Shown here in pieces: positions 27,374-37,087 of a stretch of DNA of 64,000 nucleotides. The notes beneath the pieces are model-generated. The model saw only the letters and a list, made by a program, of their open reading frames with translations, searched no databases and was not told where the DNA came from. Position 1 is the first letter of the stretch. The number at the start of each line of letters is the position of its first letter. Origin of the DNA: Acidobacteriota bacterium (GTDB lineage: Bacteria; Acidobacteriota; Thermoanaerobaculia; Multivoradales; SZUA-115); assembly GCA_024277255.1 (NCBI GenBank), contig JAJRVQ010000138.1, forward strand, positions 1 to 64,000. The letters run 5' to 3'. A program made the translations under genes and the position numbers.

Positions 27374-28192
27374 ATGAAGAGTCAAAGCCGGAGCGCCATC
27401 GCCCTCCTCTCCATTGGCCTGCCGCTGCTTCTCGCCCTCGCCTGCGGTCCACCGCCCGCCACCTTGGCCGAGAACTACCAAGACAAGCCCGGCGGACTGC
27501 AGTTCGATCACTCGGATCTAGCCGCCGTGCTCAGCCGCTTCGTCGACGTCGATGGATGGGTCGACTACGCGGGGTTAGCCGCCGACACGACCTCGCTGGA
27601 CCGCTACATCGAAGCGCTGGCCACCGCTCCTTTCGAGGAACTCGGCCGCGACGAGAAGCTGGCTCTGCTGATCAACGGCTACAACGCCTTCACGCTGCGC
27701 CTGATTCTCGACCACTATCCCTTGGACTCGATCAAAGATATCCCCTCGGATCAACGATGGGATGGCCGCACCTGGAACTTCGCCGGCCACCAGTGGACGC
27801 TCTCCGACATCGAGCACAAGCAGATTCGTCCCAAGTTCAAGGAGCCGCGGGTTCATTTCGCTATCAACTGCGCCAGCATCGGTTGCCCACCGCTGGCCGA
27901 CGAACCTTTCCTCGCTAGCCGTATCGATGAGCAGCTGGATGAACAGATGCGCTACACCCACAGCCACGACCGCTGGCTGCGCTTCGACGCCGAGAGCAAC
28001 ACCGTCTGGCTGACCAAGCTCTACGACTGGTACGGCGGCGACTTCGAGCAAGTCTCCGGTACCGCCCTGGCCTTCGCCGCCGACCACGCTCCGGCACTCA
28101 AGCAGGCGATCGACAGCGGCAAAACACCGCAGGTCAAGTGGCTCGACTACAGCTGGAAGTTGAACGACCAGAAAAACAGGGAAAGCGACTAG
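27374..28192 (+). CDS. DUF547 lipoprotein
   Basis: The start is ATG 27374 (MKSQSRSAIALLSIG). A lipobox LALAC places a lipidated cysteine at residue 24. The rest is a DUF547 domain: LINGYNAFTLRLILDHYP, HFAINCASIGCPPLADEPF and ITKLYDWYGGDF-like WLTKLYDWYGGDF. Conserved Asn, Tyr and Cys residues resemble a cysteine-peptidase-like site, but no activity is established for the family. Its TAG shares a base with the GTG of the next gene, so the two are coupled. Confidence 0.85.
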   Translation: MKSQSRSAIALLSIGLPLLLALACGPPPATLAENYQDKPGGLQFDHSDLAAVLSRFVDVDGWVDYAGLAADTTSLDRYIEALATAPFEELGRDEKLALLINGYNAFTLRLILDHYPLDSIKDIPSDQRWDGRTWNFAGHQWTLSDIEHKQIRPKFKEPRVHFAINCASIGCPPLADEPFLASRIDEQLDEQMRYTHSHDRWLRFDAESNTVWLTKLYDWYGGDFEQVSGTALAFAADHAPALKQAIDSGKTPQVKWLDYSWKLNDQKNRESD

Positions 28193-28878
28193 TGTCAGAG
28201 CTACCTCGGCTCTTTGCATCGCTGCCCGCCGAATTCGCGGCTCCTGCCAACACTGCGGCACCCTGGGATTTGTTGGGAGCACCGCTGGAGGAAGTGCTGG
28301 CGCGGCTGCCTAGCCAGGCGATCGAGATCGCAATGCCGCCCGATGTGCATCTGATCGGCGACCGGATCGCCATCGGACCGGGAACGCGGATCCTGCCGGG
28401 AGCGATCATCGAAGGGCCGGTGCGCATCGGCCGCGATGTGTTGATCCGTGGCGGCGCCTACATCCGGGGAGGAAGTTGGATCGGTGACGGTTGCCTGATC
28501 GGCGCCAGCAGCGAGATCAAACGCTCCATCCTGCTCGACGGAGCCAAAGCGCCACACCTCAACTACGTCGGCGACTCGATCCTCGGTGCCGGGGCCAACC
28601 TCGGTGCCGGCACGATCCTCTCCAACTTCCGCCACGACGGCCGTGAGGTGCGCATTCCGGTGGACGGCGCAGAGCCCATCGCCACCGACCGCCGCAAGCT
28701 CGGCGCCATCCTCGGCGATCGGTGCTTGACCGGCTGCAACGCCGTGCTCAACCCCGGCACCATCGTCGGTAGCGGCACCCATCTCTACGCCGGCGTCAAC
28801 CTCCGCGCCGGCCTCTACCCCGCCGACAGTTTGATCAAGCTGCGCCAGCGGATCGAGGTGGTCGAACGCCGGGGTTAG
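28192..28878 (+). CDS. Left-handed beta-helix hexapeptide-repeat protein (GlmU C-terminal-like)
   Basis: Starting at GTG 28192, which shares its first base with the preceding TAG, the 228-residue protein has a helical lead of about 60 residues and then hexapeptide repeats (IGDRIAIGPGTRILPGAII, IRGGSWIGDG, LGAGANLGAGTI) resembling the acyltransferase half of GlmU-type nucleotidyltransferases. The histidine of NFRHDGREV may be the acetyl-transfer base. No nucleotidyltransferase domain is present. Sugar-phosphate or nucleotide-sugar acetylation is possible, but the substrate is unknown. Its end overlaps the convergent gene by four bases. Confidence 0.75.
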   Translation: MSELPRLFASLPAEFAAPANTAAPWDLLGAPLEEVLARLPSQAIEIAMPPDVHLIGDRIAIGPGTRILPGAIIEGPVRIGRDVLIRGGAYIRGGSWIGDGCLIGASSEIKRSILLDGAKAPHLNYVGDSILGAGANLGAGTILSNFRHDGREVRIPVDGAEPIATDRRKLGAILGDRCLTGCNAVLNPGTIVGSGTHLYAGVNLRAGLYPADSLIKLRQRIEVVERRG

Positions 28879-30101
28879 CTAAGCGGAGGGTACTTGAACA
28901 CCACCGCCGTTCTGTCGTCCTGGGGCGGACAGGCGTGGCAGTAGCGGTCGAGGTCGGCGAAGATCTCGTCGACGATCTCCTTGGCCGGACGGTCGCGGTG
29001 GGCGCGCACCAGCTCTTGAAGACGGTTGACGCCGTACTCCTCGTCATCGTCGGGACCGACCGTCTCGGTGATGCCGTCGGTATACATCACCAACAGGTCG
29101 CCCGGGCGCAGAGTGCAGAAGCCACGCCCATAGGTCGCATGGGCGAGAGGACCGAGGATCAAGCCGCCTTCCTCCAGGAGTTGGATCTCCTCGTCGGCGC
29201 GGAGCACGAAGGGTGGCGGGTGGCCGGCGTTGACGTAGATGAACAGGCCGCTGAGTTCCAATTCGCCGTAGAACATCGACACGAAGCGGCTGGTGAGGGT
29301 GCTCTGGTGGATGATGTCGTTAAGCTGTTCGATGGTACGCACGATCTTGAAGTCACGCGCCATCCCCATGCGCAGACCGATGTAAATATCGCGTACCTGC
29401 AGAGCGGCCGGTAGGCCGTGACCGGAGACGTCGGCGATCGCGGTGCCTATGATCTTGTCGCTGATCGGGATGAAGTCATAAAAATCGCCCCCGACCTTTT
29501 CCATTGACTCGCTGCGCCCATAGATATCGAACTGGCCGTAATTCGGAGCTCGTTTGGGCAAAATCGATGCCTGGATCGCCTTGGCTTCGTCAAAGATCCC
29601 TTCCATCCTCTCCTGGCGCACCTTCTGGTTGATGGCGTGGCGCAGGATACCCAGGGAGTAGAGGATCTCCTGCTTGTGGCGGTCGGCGACGATGTTGAAA
29701 GCGAGGATGTAGTCACCGTTGGCCACCTCCACGGCGGCAAAATTCTTAACTCCAAGATCGCCCTCGATCATCGGATCGACGTCCGGATCATCACCACGTC
29801 TGAACACGGTGCGCTGTTCGAGTAGCTGAACGATGGGGCCGTAGTCGGCGGCAACGCGCGTGCCTTCGGGTAGCCGTTTGGCCTCGCCAAAAGTCGCTTG
29901 CAGCACATAGTACTGCCCCAGCTTGCGATAGAGACGCCCGCCATAAATGCCGAGTTCCGCCCGAAAGGTCGAGACGATCCCCTCCGCCGCTTGGAAGATG
30001 GTCTTGGCCATATCCTCTTGGCGGTCGATTTCCTCGACGAACGCCTCGACTTTCTTGAACAGCTGCTGGTAGTCGACCGGCTGGTCTTCGATCAAGGTCA
30101 A
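28875..30101 (-). CDS. SpoIIE/RsbU-type PP2C phosphatase with GAF-like sensor
   Basis: A 408-residue protein with an N-terminal GAF-like domain (about 25-165), a short coiled linker (RQERMEGIFDEAKAIQASIL) and a PP2C-SpoIIE catalytic domain. Metal-binding sites are GGDFYDF, ADVSGHG, MYTDGITE and the final PPQDDRTAVV. Such phosphatases dephosphorylate STAS antagonists. The STAS protein at 20585 and kinase at 21064 are therefore candidate partners, though 8 kb away. It lies 24 bp downstream of the nucleoside transporter gene. Confidence 0.9.
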   Translation of the reverse strand: MTLIEDQPVDYQQLFKKVEAFVEEIDRQEDMAKTIFQAAEGIVSTFRAELGIYGGRLYRKLGQYYVLQATFGEAKRLPEGTRVAADYGPIVQLLEQRTVFRRGDDPDVDPMIEGDLGVKNFAAVEVANGDYILAFNIVADRHKQEILYSLGILRHAINQKVRQERMEGIFDEAKAIQASILPKRAPNYGQFDIYGRSESMEKVGGDFYDFIPISDKIIGTAIADVSGHGLPAALQVRDIYIGLRMGMARDFKIVRTIEQLNDIIHQSTLTSRFVSMFYGELELSGLFIYVNAGHPPPFVLRADEEIQLLEEGGLILGPLAHATYGRGFCTLRPGDLLVMYTDGITETVGPDDDEEYGVNRLQELVRAHRDRPAKEIVDEIFADLDRYCHACPPQDDRTAVVFKYPPLS

Positions 30102-30125
30102 GCGAGTGCTCCGAACGATGAGGCG

Positions 30126-31748
30126 TCAGCTGATGAGGATACCGGCGATCGTCGCCGTCAGCCAAGAGGCAATCGCACCACCAAACATCGCTCGCAGGCC
30201 AACCCGAGCCAGTTCGGACTTGCGGCCCGGTGCCAGTGCCGAGATGCCGCCGATCTGAATTCCGATCGACGAGAAATTGGCGAAGCCGCAAAGGGCGTAG
30301 GTGCAGATGATGATCGACCGCTGGCTGATCGCCCCTTGATGAATGTAGTTACCCAGAGTGCCGAAGGCGACAAACTCGTTGAGCGAGAGCTTGATGCCTA
30401 GCAGGTTGCCCGCCTTGGCGGCATCGACCCAGGGCACCCCCATCAACCAAGCCAGGGGCTTGAGAAGGGTACCGAACAAGGTCTGTAACGAGCCAGGGAA
30501 ATACCCCACGTACTCACCGACGACCGGTGACATACCGCCGGCACCGTACTCGACATAGGCGCCATGCAGCATGCGGCCGTCGATCTGGAGATCGAGCCAG
30601 TTGAGCAGCACGTCCAGCACCGCGATCAAAGCGATGAATCCCAGCAGCATGGCACCGACATTGACCGCCAACTTGAGTCCGTCGGTAATGCCGTTGGTCG
30701 CCGCCTCGATCACGTTGCCCGCCGTGTCCAGCTCGGGCATCTTGACGTCGCCCGCGGTCTGCGAGTGCTCCCGTTCCGGATAGATGATCTTGCCGATCAC
30801 CAGCGCCGCCGGTGCCGACATGACGCTGGCAGCGATCAGGTGGCCGGCCGGGACTCCCATGGCGATGTAACCGGCGAGCACGCCGCCCGCGATGGTGGCG
30901 AAACCGCCCACCATGACGGTGGTCAGCTCGGAAATCGTCATCGCATCGAGAAACGGCTTGATCAGCAGCGGTGCTTCCGTCTGGCCGACGAAGATGTTGG
31001 CGCTGCACGAGAGAGTCTCAGCACCGCTGGTGCCGATCGTCCAGCGCATGAAGCGGGCCATCGCCTCGATCACCTTCTGCATCAAACCAAGGTAGTAGAG
31101 CACCGCCATGAAGCCGCCGAAAAAGACGATTGTCGGCAGTACCTTGAAGGCGAAGAGAAAACCAAAACCGGGCCATGTATCCGAGTTGGGGAAGAAAAGG
31201 GATGAATCCGCCAAGTTGCCGAAGAGGAAGCGAGCCCCGTAGTCGGAAAGGTTGAGAAAACCGGCAATCTTGTCACTCAGCTGCTGGAAGAGAATCTGCC
31301 CGTGGACCCCACGCGAAATCAACCCGGAAATCGCCAGAACGATGAACAAGGCGGTGGCGTAACGCTGTGAAGCCTGTGCGATCCTGAAGCGGGCGTTGAT
31401 CAGAAGCCAAGCAACCAGCACCGCCAGACAGCCCATGATGGCACCGGGCAGGTAGCGAGCGAAGACAAAACCGACGGCGCCGCAGGCCACCACCAGCAAC
31501 ACCGTAGCCCCCCAGCCGCCGCCGAGACTGGCCTGGTCCCGCTGCATCAGATAGACCACGAGCAGAGCGCCGAGGACACCCATTCCGACGAAACTCCAAG
31601 CGTCTTCCCGCAGGATGATCAGGGCGAAAAGGAACTGTAGGCCAAGCCCCCAGATCACGATACGCAGCTTGATGTCTCTGCGATGTACGGACAGCAGCCA
31701 GGCGGCGCCAAGCAGAGTCAGCAAACCCACGATGCTGATCAGATTCAT
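30126..31748 (-). CDS. Concentrative nucleoside transporter (CNT/NupC family)
   Basis: A 540-residue inner-membrane protein with about a dozen hydrophobic helices. CNT signatures include VFFGGFMAVLYYLG, SANIFVGQTEAPLLIKP, GGFATIAGGVLAGYIAMG and TYALCGFANFSSIGIQIGG. It imports nucleosides with H+ or Na+. At 540 residues it is longer than typical NupC (about 400), with extra N-terminal helices and an insert around TAGDVKMPELDTAGNV. It stands just upstream of the PP2C phosphatase gene. Confidence 0.9.
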   Translation of the reverse strand: MNLISIVGLLTLLGAAWLLSVHRRDIKLRIVIWGLGLQFLFALIILREDAWSFVGMGVLGALLVVYLMQRDQASLGGGWGATVLLVVACGAVGFVFARYLPGAIMGCLAVLVAWLLINARFRIAQASQRYATALFIVLAISGLISRGVHGQILFQQLSDKIAGFLNLSDYGARFLFGNLADSSLFFPNSDTWPGFGFLFAFKVLPTIVFFGGFMAVLYYLGLMQKVIEAMARFMRWTIGTSGAETLSCSANIFVGQTEAPLLIKPFLDAMTISELTTVMVGGFATIAGGVLAGYIAMGVPAGHLIAASVMSAPAALVIGKIIYPEREHSQTAGDVKMPELDTAGNVIEAATNGITDGLKLAVNVGAMLLGFIALIAVLDVLLNWLDLQIDGRMLHGAYVEYGAGGMSPVVGEYVGYFPGSLQTLFGTLLKPLAWLMGVPWVDAAKAGNLLGIKLSLNEFVAFGTLGNYIHQGAISQRSIIICTYALCGFANFSSIGIQIGGISALAPGRKSELARVGLRAMFGGAIASWLTATIAGILIS

Positions 31749-31834
31749 CCCTCTTCTCTCCTCTGCTTAGCGGCGAGCGCTCCTCGGTCGCAGCTTGCGG
31801 CGCCCAACCTCACATCCACCATGGGTGCGGCGGA

Positions 31835-32818
31835 TCAGCGGCCGATATCCTTCAAGTAACGATAGAACTCGCCCTCGGTCGAGAGCACCAGCGACGTCGT
31901 AGGATCAATCGTGGACTCGAAGGTCTCCATGGTCTCCAGGAACTCATAGAAACTACGCGAGTCAGCGGACTGGTCGTAGGCGGAGGCGTAGATCTCTGAC
32001 GCCTCGGCGTCAGCCCTACCGCGAATCTCTTCGCTTTCCCGGATCGCCTGCGACTCGATGCTCTTCTTGTCCAACTCCAGCTGACCTTCGATCCGCGCTG
32101 CTTCACCACGTCCCTCGGAGAGATAGCGCGAGGCGATTCGATCACGCTCGGCGATCATGCGCTGATAGACCTCGCGCTGCACGCTTTCCACATAGCTGAC
32201 CCGCTTGAACTGCACATCGAGGATCTCGATGCCCAGATCGGTGGTGCGAGCCCTCGCTTTCTCCAAGACCTCTTGGCGGATCTTCTCCCGCCCGATCGAG
32301 ATCTCTTCCCAGGTATCCGGTTGACCATCCTGCTGTGTCTCTCCCGGCTGCGAGTCGCCCGCCGACTCGCCACTGGTGGCCGCATCTTCCGATTGCGGCA
32401 GGCGGTTGGTCGAGCGAACCAGTTCCGCCAAATTGTGGTTGGCGATCGCATTGCGCGTCTCGCCGTCGAGGATGTCGTCCAGCCGGCTGTGGGCACCCGG
32501 CTCATCGCGCAGGCGCTGGAAGAACAGCAGGGGGTCCGAGATCCGCCAACGGGCGTAAGTGTCCACCCAGATCGGCTGCTTCTCGCGCGTGTTCAGCTGC
32601 TTCGCCTCACCGTCCCACTCGAGGAAACGCTTCTCAAAGCGGTTGACCCTGTGGACCAGAGGCAGTTTGAAGTGCAAACCGGGAGAATTGACCGGTTCGC
32701 CGATCGGTTTGCCGAAGCGAGTGATGATCACCTGCTCGGTCTCGCGCACCGTGTAGGTGGCGCCAGCCAAGACGATCAGCAGAATCGCCGCCAGAACGAG
32801 CCCAATCACGCGTGTCAT
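31835..32818 (-). CDS. HflC, FtsH protease regulator
   Basis: A 327-residue SPFH/band-7 protein with one N-terminal membrane helix (VIGLVLAAILLIVLAGATYT), then YTVRETEQVIITRFGKP and a long helical C-terminal part. An acidic, Ser/Gln-rich insert near residues 140-165 (TSGESAGDSQPGETQQDG) is unusual for HflC. With HflK it forms a periplasmic-facing complex around FtsH that modulates membrane-protein degradation. The ATG overlaps the hflK stop by four bases. Confidence 0.92.
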   Translation of the reverse strand: MTRVIGLVLAAILLIVLAGATYTVRETEQVIITRFGKPIGEPVNSPGLHFKLPLVHRVNRFEKRFLEWDGEAKQLNTREKQPIWVDTYARWRISDPLLFFQRLRDEPGAHSRLDDILDGETRNAIANHNLAELVRSTNRLPQSEDAATSGESAGDSQPGETQQDGQPDTWEEISIGREKIRQEVLEKARARTTDLGIEILDVQFKRVSYVESVQREVYQRMIAERDRIASRYLSEGRGEAARIEGQLELDKKSIESQAIRESEEIRGRADAEASEIYASAYDQSADSRSFYEFLETMETFESTIDPTTSLVLSTEGEFYRYLKDIGR

Positions 32819-33843
32819 TGTCCGTCCTTCTTCCTCGCCGAAGCCGGCGGAGAATCCAAGTTCAATAGCGGCAAGATTCCGCGCAGGTCATCGTCCACCA
32901 CGACCTTGCGACCGGCTTTGGGAAGAACGCGGGCCATCGTCTCCAGGTAGATCCGCCGGCGTGTCACTTCCGGAGCCTTGCGGTACTCATTGTAGACAGA
33001 GTTGAACCGGTTCGCTTCACCACGGGCCACTTCGACTCGGCGCACGGCATAGGCCTCCGCCTCCTTGACCCGCTTCAACGCCTGACCGCGTTGTTCCGGA
33101 ATGACCTTGTTGTAGGCGGACTGCGCCTGGTTGCGCAGCCGGTCACGCTCTTGCTCCGCCTCGTTGACCTTGTTGAACGAGTCTTTCACCTCATCGGGAG
33201 GCTGCGCATCTTTGAGCACGACCTGATCGATGCGGATGCCGTTCTCATACTGATCGGCAAGCAGCTGGAGCTTTTCTTCCACCAGCGTGGCCACTTCCTG
33301 GCGACCCACCGTCAGCACTTCGTTGACCGAGCGGTCACCGACCACGGCCCGCATCACCGCTTCACTCATGTCGCGCAGAGTCTCATCGACATTGCGCACG
33401 CGGAAGAGGTACTTCATCGGATCGACGACCCGATACTGGACCACCCACTCCACCACCGCGGCATTAAGATCGCCGGTCAGCATGTTGGACTCACCGCCCA
33501 GACCCTGGGTGGTGATACGGCTACGAATGCCGGCGCTCTCGGTGCGAAAACCAAACTCCTGTTTGAGCTGGCGTTGCACCGGCACTTTGATCACGGACTC
33601 GAGCCCAAAGGGCAGTTTGAAGTTCAAGCCGGGATCAGCACGGCGCACAAACTTGCCGAAGCGCAGCACTACGCCCTGCTCTTCCGGACCCACCGTATAG
33701 AGGCCTGTCACCGCTAGAAGAAGCACCAGAAAGCCCACGATGACGAACGTAGCGCCACCTGCCGGCAACTTCGGTAAGCGGTTGAGCCGCGGGAATTGAG
33801 AGACATTCGACCCTGGACGCCAGCCACCTTGATCTGAGTTCAT
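32815..33843 (-). CDS. HflK, FtsH protease regulator
   Basis: A 342-residue SPFH/band-7 protein: a short cytoplasmic lead, a membrane helix (ATFVIVGFLVLLLAVTGLYT), the VGPEEQGVVLRFGKFVRRADPGL band-7 start, and a coiled C-terminal helix (VKEAEAYAVRRVEVARGEA). It is the usual partner of HflC, encoded immediately downstream with overlap. The N-terminus is shorter than in E. coli HflK and lacks its Gly-rich stretch. Confidence 0.92.
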   Translation of the reverse strand: MNSDQGGWRPGSNVSQFPRLNRLPKLPAGGATFVIVGFLVLLLAVTGLYTVGPEEQGVVLRFGKFVRRADPGLNFKLPFGLESVIKVPVQRQLKQEFGFRTESAGIRSRITTQGLGGESNMLTGDLNAAVVEWVVQYRVVDPMKYLFRVRNVDETLRDMSEAVMRAVVGDRSVNEVLTVGRQEVATLVEEKLQLLADQYENGIRIDQVVLKDAQPPDEVKDSFNKVNEAEQERDRLRNQAQSAYNKVIPEQRGQALKRVKEAEAYAVRRVEVARGEANRFNSVYNEYRKAPEVTRRRIYLETMARVLPKAGRKVVVDDDLRGILPLLNLDSPPASARKKDGQ

Positions 33844-34157
33844 AGGAGATCAGACTAGCGGAGCTGAACCGCCGAAGCAAGGAGTTAGAGTCCAGCCATC
33901 CTTCTGAGCAGACCTCCACAACCTCTCCCGACGCAGTTTGCCGGTAGGAGCCGGTAGGAGAATGACCCCACGCACTGACAAAAACCGCTTCTATCATTGA
34001 GCGGGGTAACCCTAAACACCAAGAATCGGGTTTCCTTGGGAAGGACGGCACGCATAGCCGTCTCATAGGTGAGGACTTTCCTCCATTCGCCGCTCGCGCT
34101 CACCTGAGTGTCGGGGGAGGAAAGTCCATCATCCGCTGAGTTTTCAAGGGAGAAACG
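33844..34157. promoter_or_regulatory. Divergent intergenic region between hflK and the caspase-like gene
   Basis: The 314 bp between two divergent starts must carry both promoters, although I cannot place -10/-35 boxes confidently. A tandem 10-bp repeat, CCGGTAGGAG twice, lies at 33941-33960. The sequence AAGGGAGA at 34147-34154 is the ribosome binding site for the GTG at 34158. Confidence 0.4.
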
Positions 34158-36620
34158 GTGAAAGGATCGATCTACGCGCTTCTGGTTGGGATCAACAGCT
34201 ATCCGCAGAGCCCACTGCGCGGCTGCCTGAACGACGTGCGCCACATGCAGGAGTATCTGCAAGCCCGGTTAGCCGGCGACTCCGCAGGCGGCGACTCCAG
34301 CCGGCTGCAGCTCGAGATCCTCACCGAAAGCGAAGCGACCCGCGAACGGATCATCGATCGCTTTCGCAGCCACCTCGGGCAGGCCGAGAAGGGAGATACG
34401 GCCCTCTTCTTCTTCGCCGGCCACGGATCGCAGGAGCGGCCTCCGCAGCTGTACGAGTCGCTCGAAGACGACGGCTGGTCGGAAACCCTGATGGCCTATG
34501 ACAGCTTCGAAGGCCACCACCTAGCAGACAAGGAGCTGGCGGTCCTCATCGCCGAGGTTGAAAAGAAGGGCGCCCACATCCTGGTGATTCTCGACAGCTG
34601 CCATTCCGGCTCGGCCACCCGTGGAGGCGACACTCGCGCTGATAGCGATGGCGCTCCCCTTGGAGCCATCAGGCAGGTGCCTCCCAATGAGAGACGGCGC
34701 CCCAGCGACAGCTATTGGTTCACCGACGAACCGCAGCTGCCGGCCGTCCTCGAAACCGGCGCCGGCTGGAACATCCTGCCCTACGGACCGCACGTCCTTC
34801 TCGCTGCCTGCGAAGACAGCCAAGTGGCCAGGGAATGCGAGTCCCCGGAGGGCGAACGGCGCGGGGTCTTCTCTTACTTCCTCATCGAGCTACTGCAGCG
34901 CCTCGGCTCCGAGACCTCCTACCAACAACTCCTCGCCCACCTGCGAGCCTCCGTTCGCCAGATCTACTTCAGCCAAACGCCGCAAGCGGCGGGAAATCTG
35001 CGTCACCGCTTCCTGGGCGGCCTTCTGCCGCCCCGCCCGCAGCGCTACTCGCTGCAACGGCGTGGAAGCGCCGGCTGGTGGCTCGCCGCCGGCAGAGCCC
35101 ACGGGATTCAAGTCAACACCGAACTGCGGGTCCTCGACCCTAAGGACGACAGCCTGGAGATCGCGCGAGTTCGGGTCCGCAAGACCGGCGGCGGTGAGTC
35201 TTCGATCGACCTGTTCGCAGGCAAGCTGCCCAGAGCATGGAAGGCGGCGGAAGCCGAGGTCTGCTGGCTGCCTCTTCCCCCGACCACGGTCACCGTCGAG
35301 AGTCGCGATGTCGACAGCACGGGGATCGAGGCCGAACTGTGCGAGTCCGCCTACCTTCGATTGATCCCGCAGGCCACCGTGAACACCCTGCGGGTCCTCA
35401 ACTCCACGAAAGGCTGCCGGATCCGCCGCGGCACCTCCACGGTGGATCTCGTGCGGATGCCGGCTCAAAGATGCAACGGTCCGGCCGTACGCGCGGCTCT
35501 CGAACAAATCTCCCGCTGGGACTGCCTCTCCCACCTCAAGAACCCACGTAGCCCACTTGCCGAGGCGGTCGACCTGCGCTTCTACCGCTGGCGAGGGCCG
35601 GCCACCGGCGCCAGTTCCGAGCCGCAACTCGACCTCCTCGACCCCGCCGGTGAACTCTGGCTCCCCTACGGTGAGTCCGCCACCGATGGCCCGCAAGAGC
35701 CGCGCATCACCGCCGAATTGGTCAACCAGAGCGACCGCGATTTGTACTTCGCCCTGGTGGCTCTCGACGAAGATTTCGGCATCACCGCCATTCGACACGG
35801 CTCGGGCAAGATCCCCCGGCGAGCCACCTCCTGGATTCGTAAGCTCGATGGCATTCAGCTCGATGTGCCGGACCACCTCCACGCCCGTGGAATTACCCAA
35901 CGGCGCGACCTCCTGCTCCTCCTGCTGAGCGACTCACCGGTCGATCTCGCCCCGCTCGAACAGAGGGCTCTGCGGCACGCAGTCCAGGGTCGAAGCCGAG
36001 CCGGCACCGCCCGACGCTCCGCGAGGGCGCCGGGCGGCCTCTTCGAGTCCTTGCTCTGGCGAACCGGCTGGCGCGAAGTGGACGGCCCCGACTTCGTCGA
36101 CCAGCTGTGGGACATCCGCTTGCAGCCGCTGATCACCGAGCAACCCATGGCCTGGCAACGAATCGATGGCTCAGGGTCGGTGCTTCGCCCCTGGGAGGGC
36201 CTCACCATCCAGCCACCGCGGGGTTGTAGCGGCGCCCTGCGCTTGCACAACCGGCGGGCCGCTCGCCGCCGCTATCCGCCGCTCAGCAACCTGCCGGCCA
36301 AGACCACCCAACGGCTGCGCCCTCTGAGCCTGACCAACCCCACCACCGGCGATCCCGGCCTCTCGGCGATCGAGTTCCGCTTCGACCGATTTACCCAGAA
36401 TCTGAACCAACCACAGCTCATCCTGGAAGTCGAAGAGGCATTGGGCGACGAAGAACGGCTAGCGGCCGTCCTCTGCGGCGACCACGGCCACGAAGTGACC
36501 GTCGGCCAAGACTCCAAGAGCCCTGGAAGCTGTGCCATCCACCTGTCCCCAGCCACGGCGAAAGACCCCGGCCAACGCCAGAGGACGTTTTGGATCCAGC
36601 TGTACGCCACGGGGGGTTGA
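34158..36620 (+). CDS. Caspase-like (C14, metacaspase-type) peptidase with large C-terminal region
   Basis: GTG 34158 starts an 820-residue protein. Residues 1-270 form a caspase-fold domain: ALLVGINSYPQSPLRGCLND, the catalytic histidine His89 in FFFAGHGSQ and Cys148 in ILDSCHSGS. The remaining 550 residues are all non-membrane, with beta-rich character and no family I recognise; residues about 530-600 (TAELVNQSDRDLYFALVALD) resemble the DUF4384-like segment often attached to bacterial caspases. There is no signal peptide. It converges with the sigma/anti-sigma/CHAT operon, bringing two clan-CD-type peptidases together. Confidence 0.88.
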   Translation: MKGSIYALLVGINSYPQSPLRGCLNDVRHMQEYLQARLAGDSAGGDSSRLQLEILTESEATRERIIDRFRSHLGQAEKGDTALFFFAGHGSQERPPQLYESLEDDGWSETLMAYDSFEGHHLADKELAVLIAEVEKKGAHILVILDSCHSGSATRGGDTRADSDGAPLGAIRQVPPNERRRPSDSYWFTDEPQLPAVLETGAGWNILPYGPHVLLAACEDSQVARECESPEGERRGVFSYFLIELLQRLGSETSYQQLLAHLRASVRQIYFSQTPQAAGNLRHRFLGGLLPPRPQRYSLQRRGSAGWWLAAGRAHGIQVNTELRVLDPKDDSLEIARVRVRKTGGGESSIDLFAGKLPRAWKAAEAEVCWLPLPPTTVTVESRDVDSTGIEAELCESAYLRLIPQATVNTLRVLNSTKGCRIRRGTSTVDLVRMPAQRCNGPAVRAALEQISRWDCLSHLKNPRSPLAEAVDLRFYRWRGPATGASSEPQLDLLDPAGELWLPYGESATDGPQEPRITAELVNQSDRDLYFALVALDEDFGITAIRHGSGKIPRRATSWIRKLDGIQLDVPDHLHARGITQRRDLLLLLLSDSPVDLAPLEQRALRHAVQGRSRAGTARRSARAPGGLFESLLWRTGWREVDGPDFVDQLWDIRLQPLITEQPMAWQRIDGSGSVLRPWEGLTIQPPRGCSGALRLHNRRAARRRYPPLSNLPAKTTQRLRPLSLTNPTTGDPGLSAIEFRFDRFTQNLNQPQLILEVEEALGDEERLAAVLCGDHGHEVTVGQDSKSPGSCAIHLSPATAKDPGQRQRTFWIQLYATGG

Positions 36621-36751
36621 GTTTCAGGCCCTTCTACAGTGCAACTGAACATCGACGGGCAGGGACTGGCGGACAGAACCGCGGAACTGTACCACCAAGC
36701 CCATCCTCCCGCCCTTCGCCGGAATCGCCGATCTAGTGCAACCCGCGATCG

Positions 36752-36970
36752 TTAGTTGGTAGAGGGCGCTGCCGGTCCTGTGGATCCAGATTGGTCGCCT
36801 TGCTCTGGCTGGCTAGGATTGGCTCCCTTGGGTCCCTCCCGCCCGTCGTCCTCAACCGGTGTTGGAGTTGGAACTTGCGGCTCCTCCTCTTCCAGACGCC
36901 AAGCGGTGGAGGCCGTCGAATGATACCCGTTGGTCAGGGGCCTGAGTTCGGTCGGTTCGCTTCTGTGCAC
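36752..36970 (-). CDS. 72-residue Pro/acid-rich peptide downstream of CHAT gene
   Basis: GTG 36970 is preceded at nine bases by a consensus GGAGG (complement of cctcc at 36980-36984), stronger than most in the window. The product starts MHRSEPTELRPLTNGYHSTA and continues rich in Pro, Glu, Gln and Gly, ending PAAPSTN, with no hydrophobic helix or cysteine. It looks intrinsically disordered. It lies 117 bp downstream of the CHAT lipoprotein on the same strand, so it may be the last gene of that operon. I know no family for it; a peptidase substrate or regulator role is speculation. Confidence 0.5.
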   Translation of the reverse strand: MHRSEPTELRPLTNGYHSTASTAWRLEEEEPQVPTPTPVEDDGREGPKGANPSQPEQGDQSGSTGPAAPSTN

Positions 36971-37087
36971 GGTGTCTATCCTCCTTTTGGGCCAAGAAAA
37001 ACATCGGAAACGGTGCTCCCACGGCGGATTCCAGAGAATCCCTACCAGAGAGAACCCGCTTCTGGCCCAATTGTTTAGACGCGGGCT

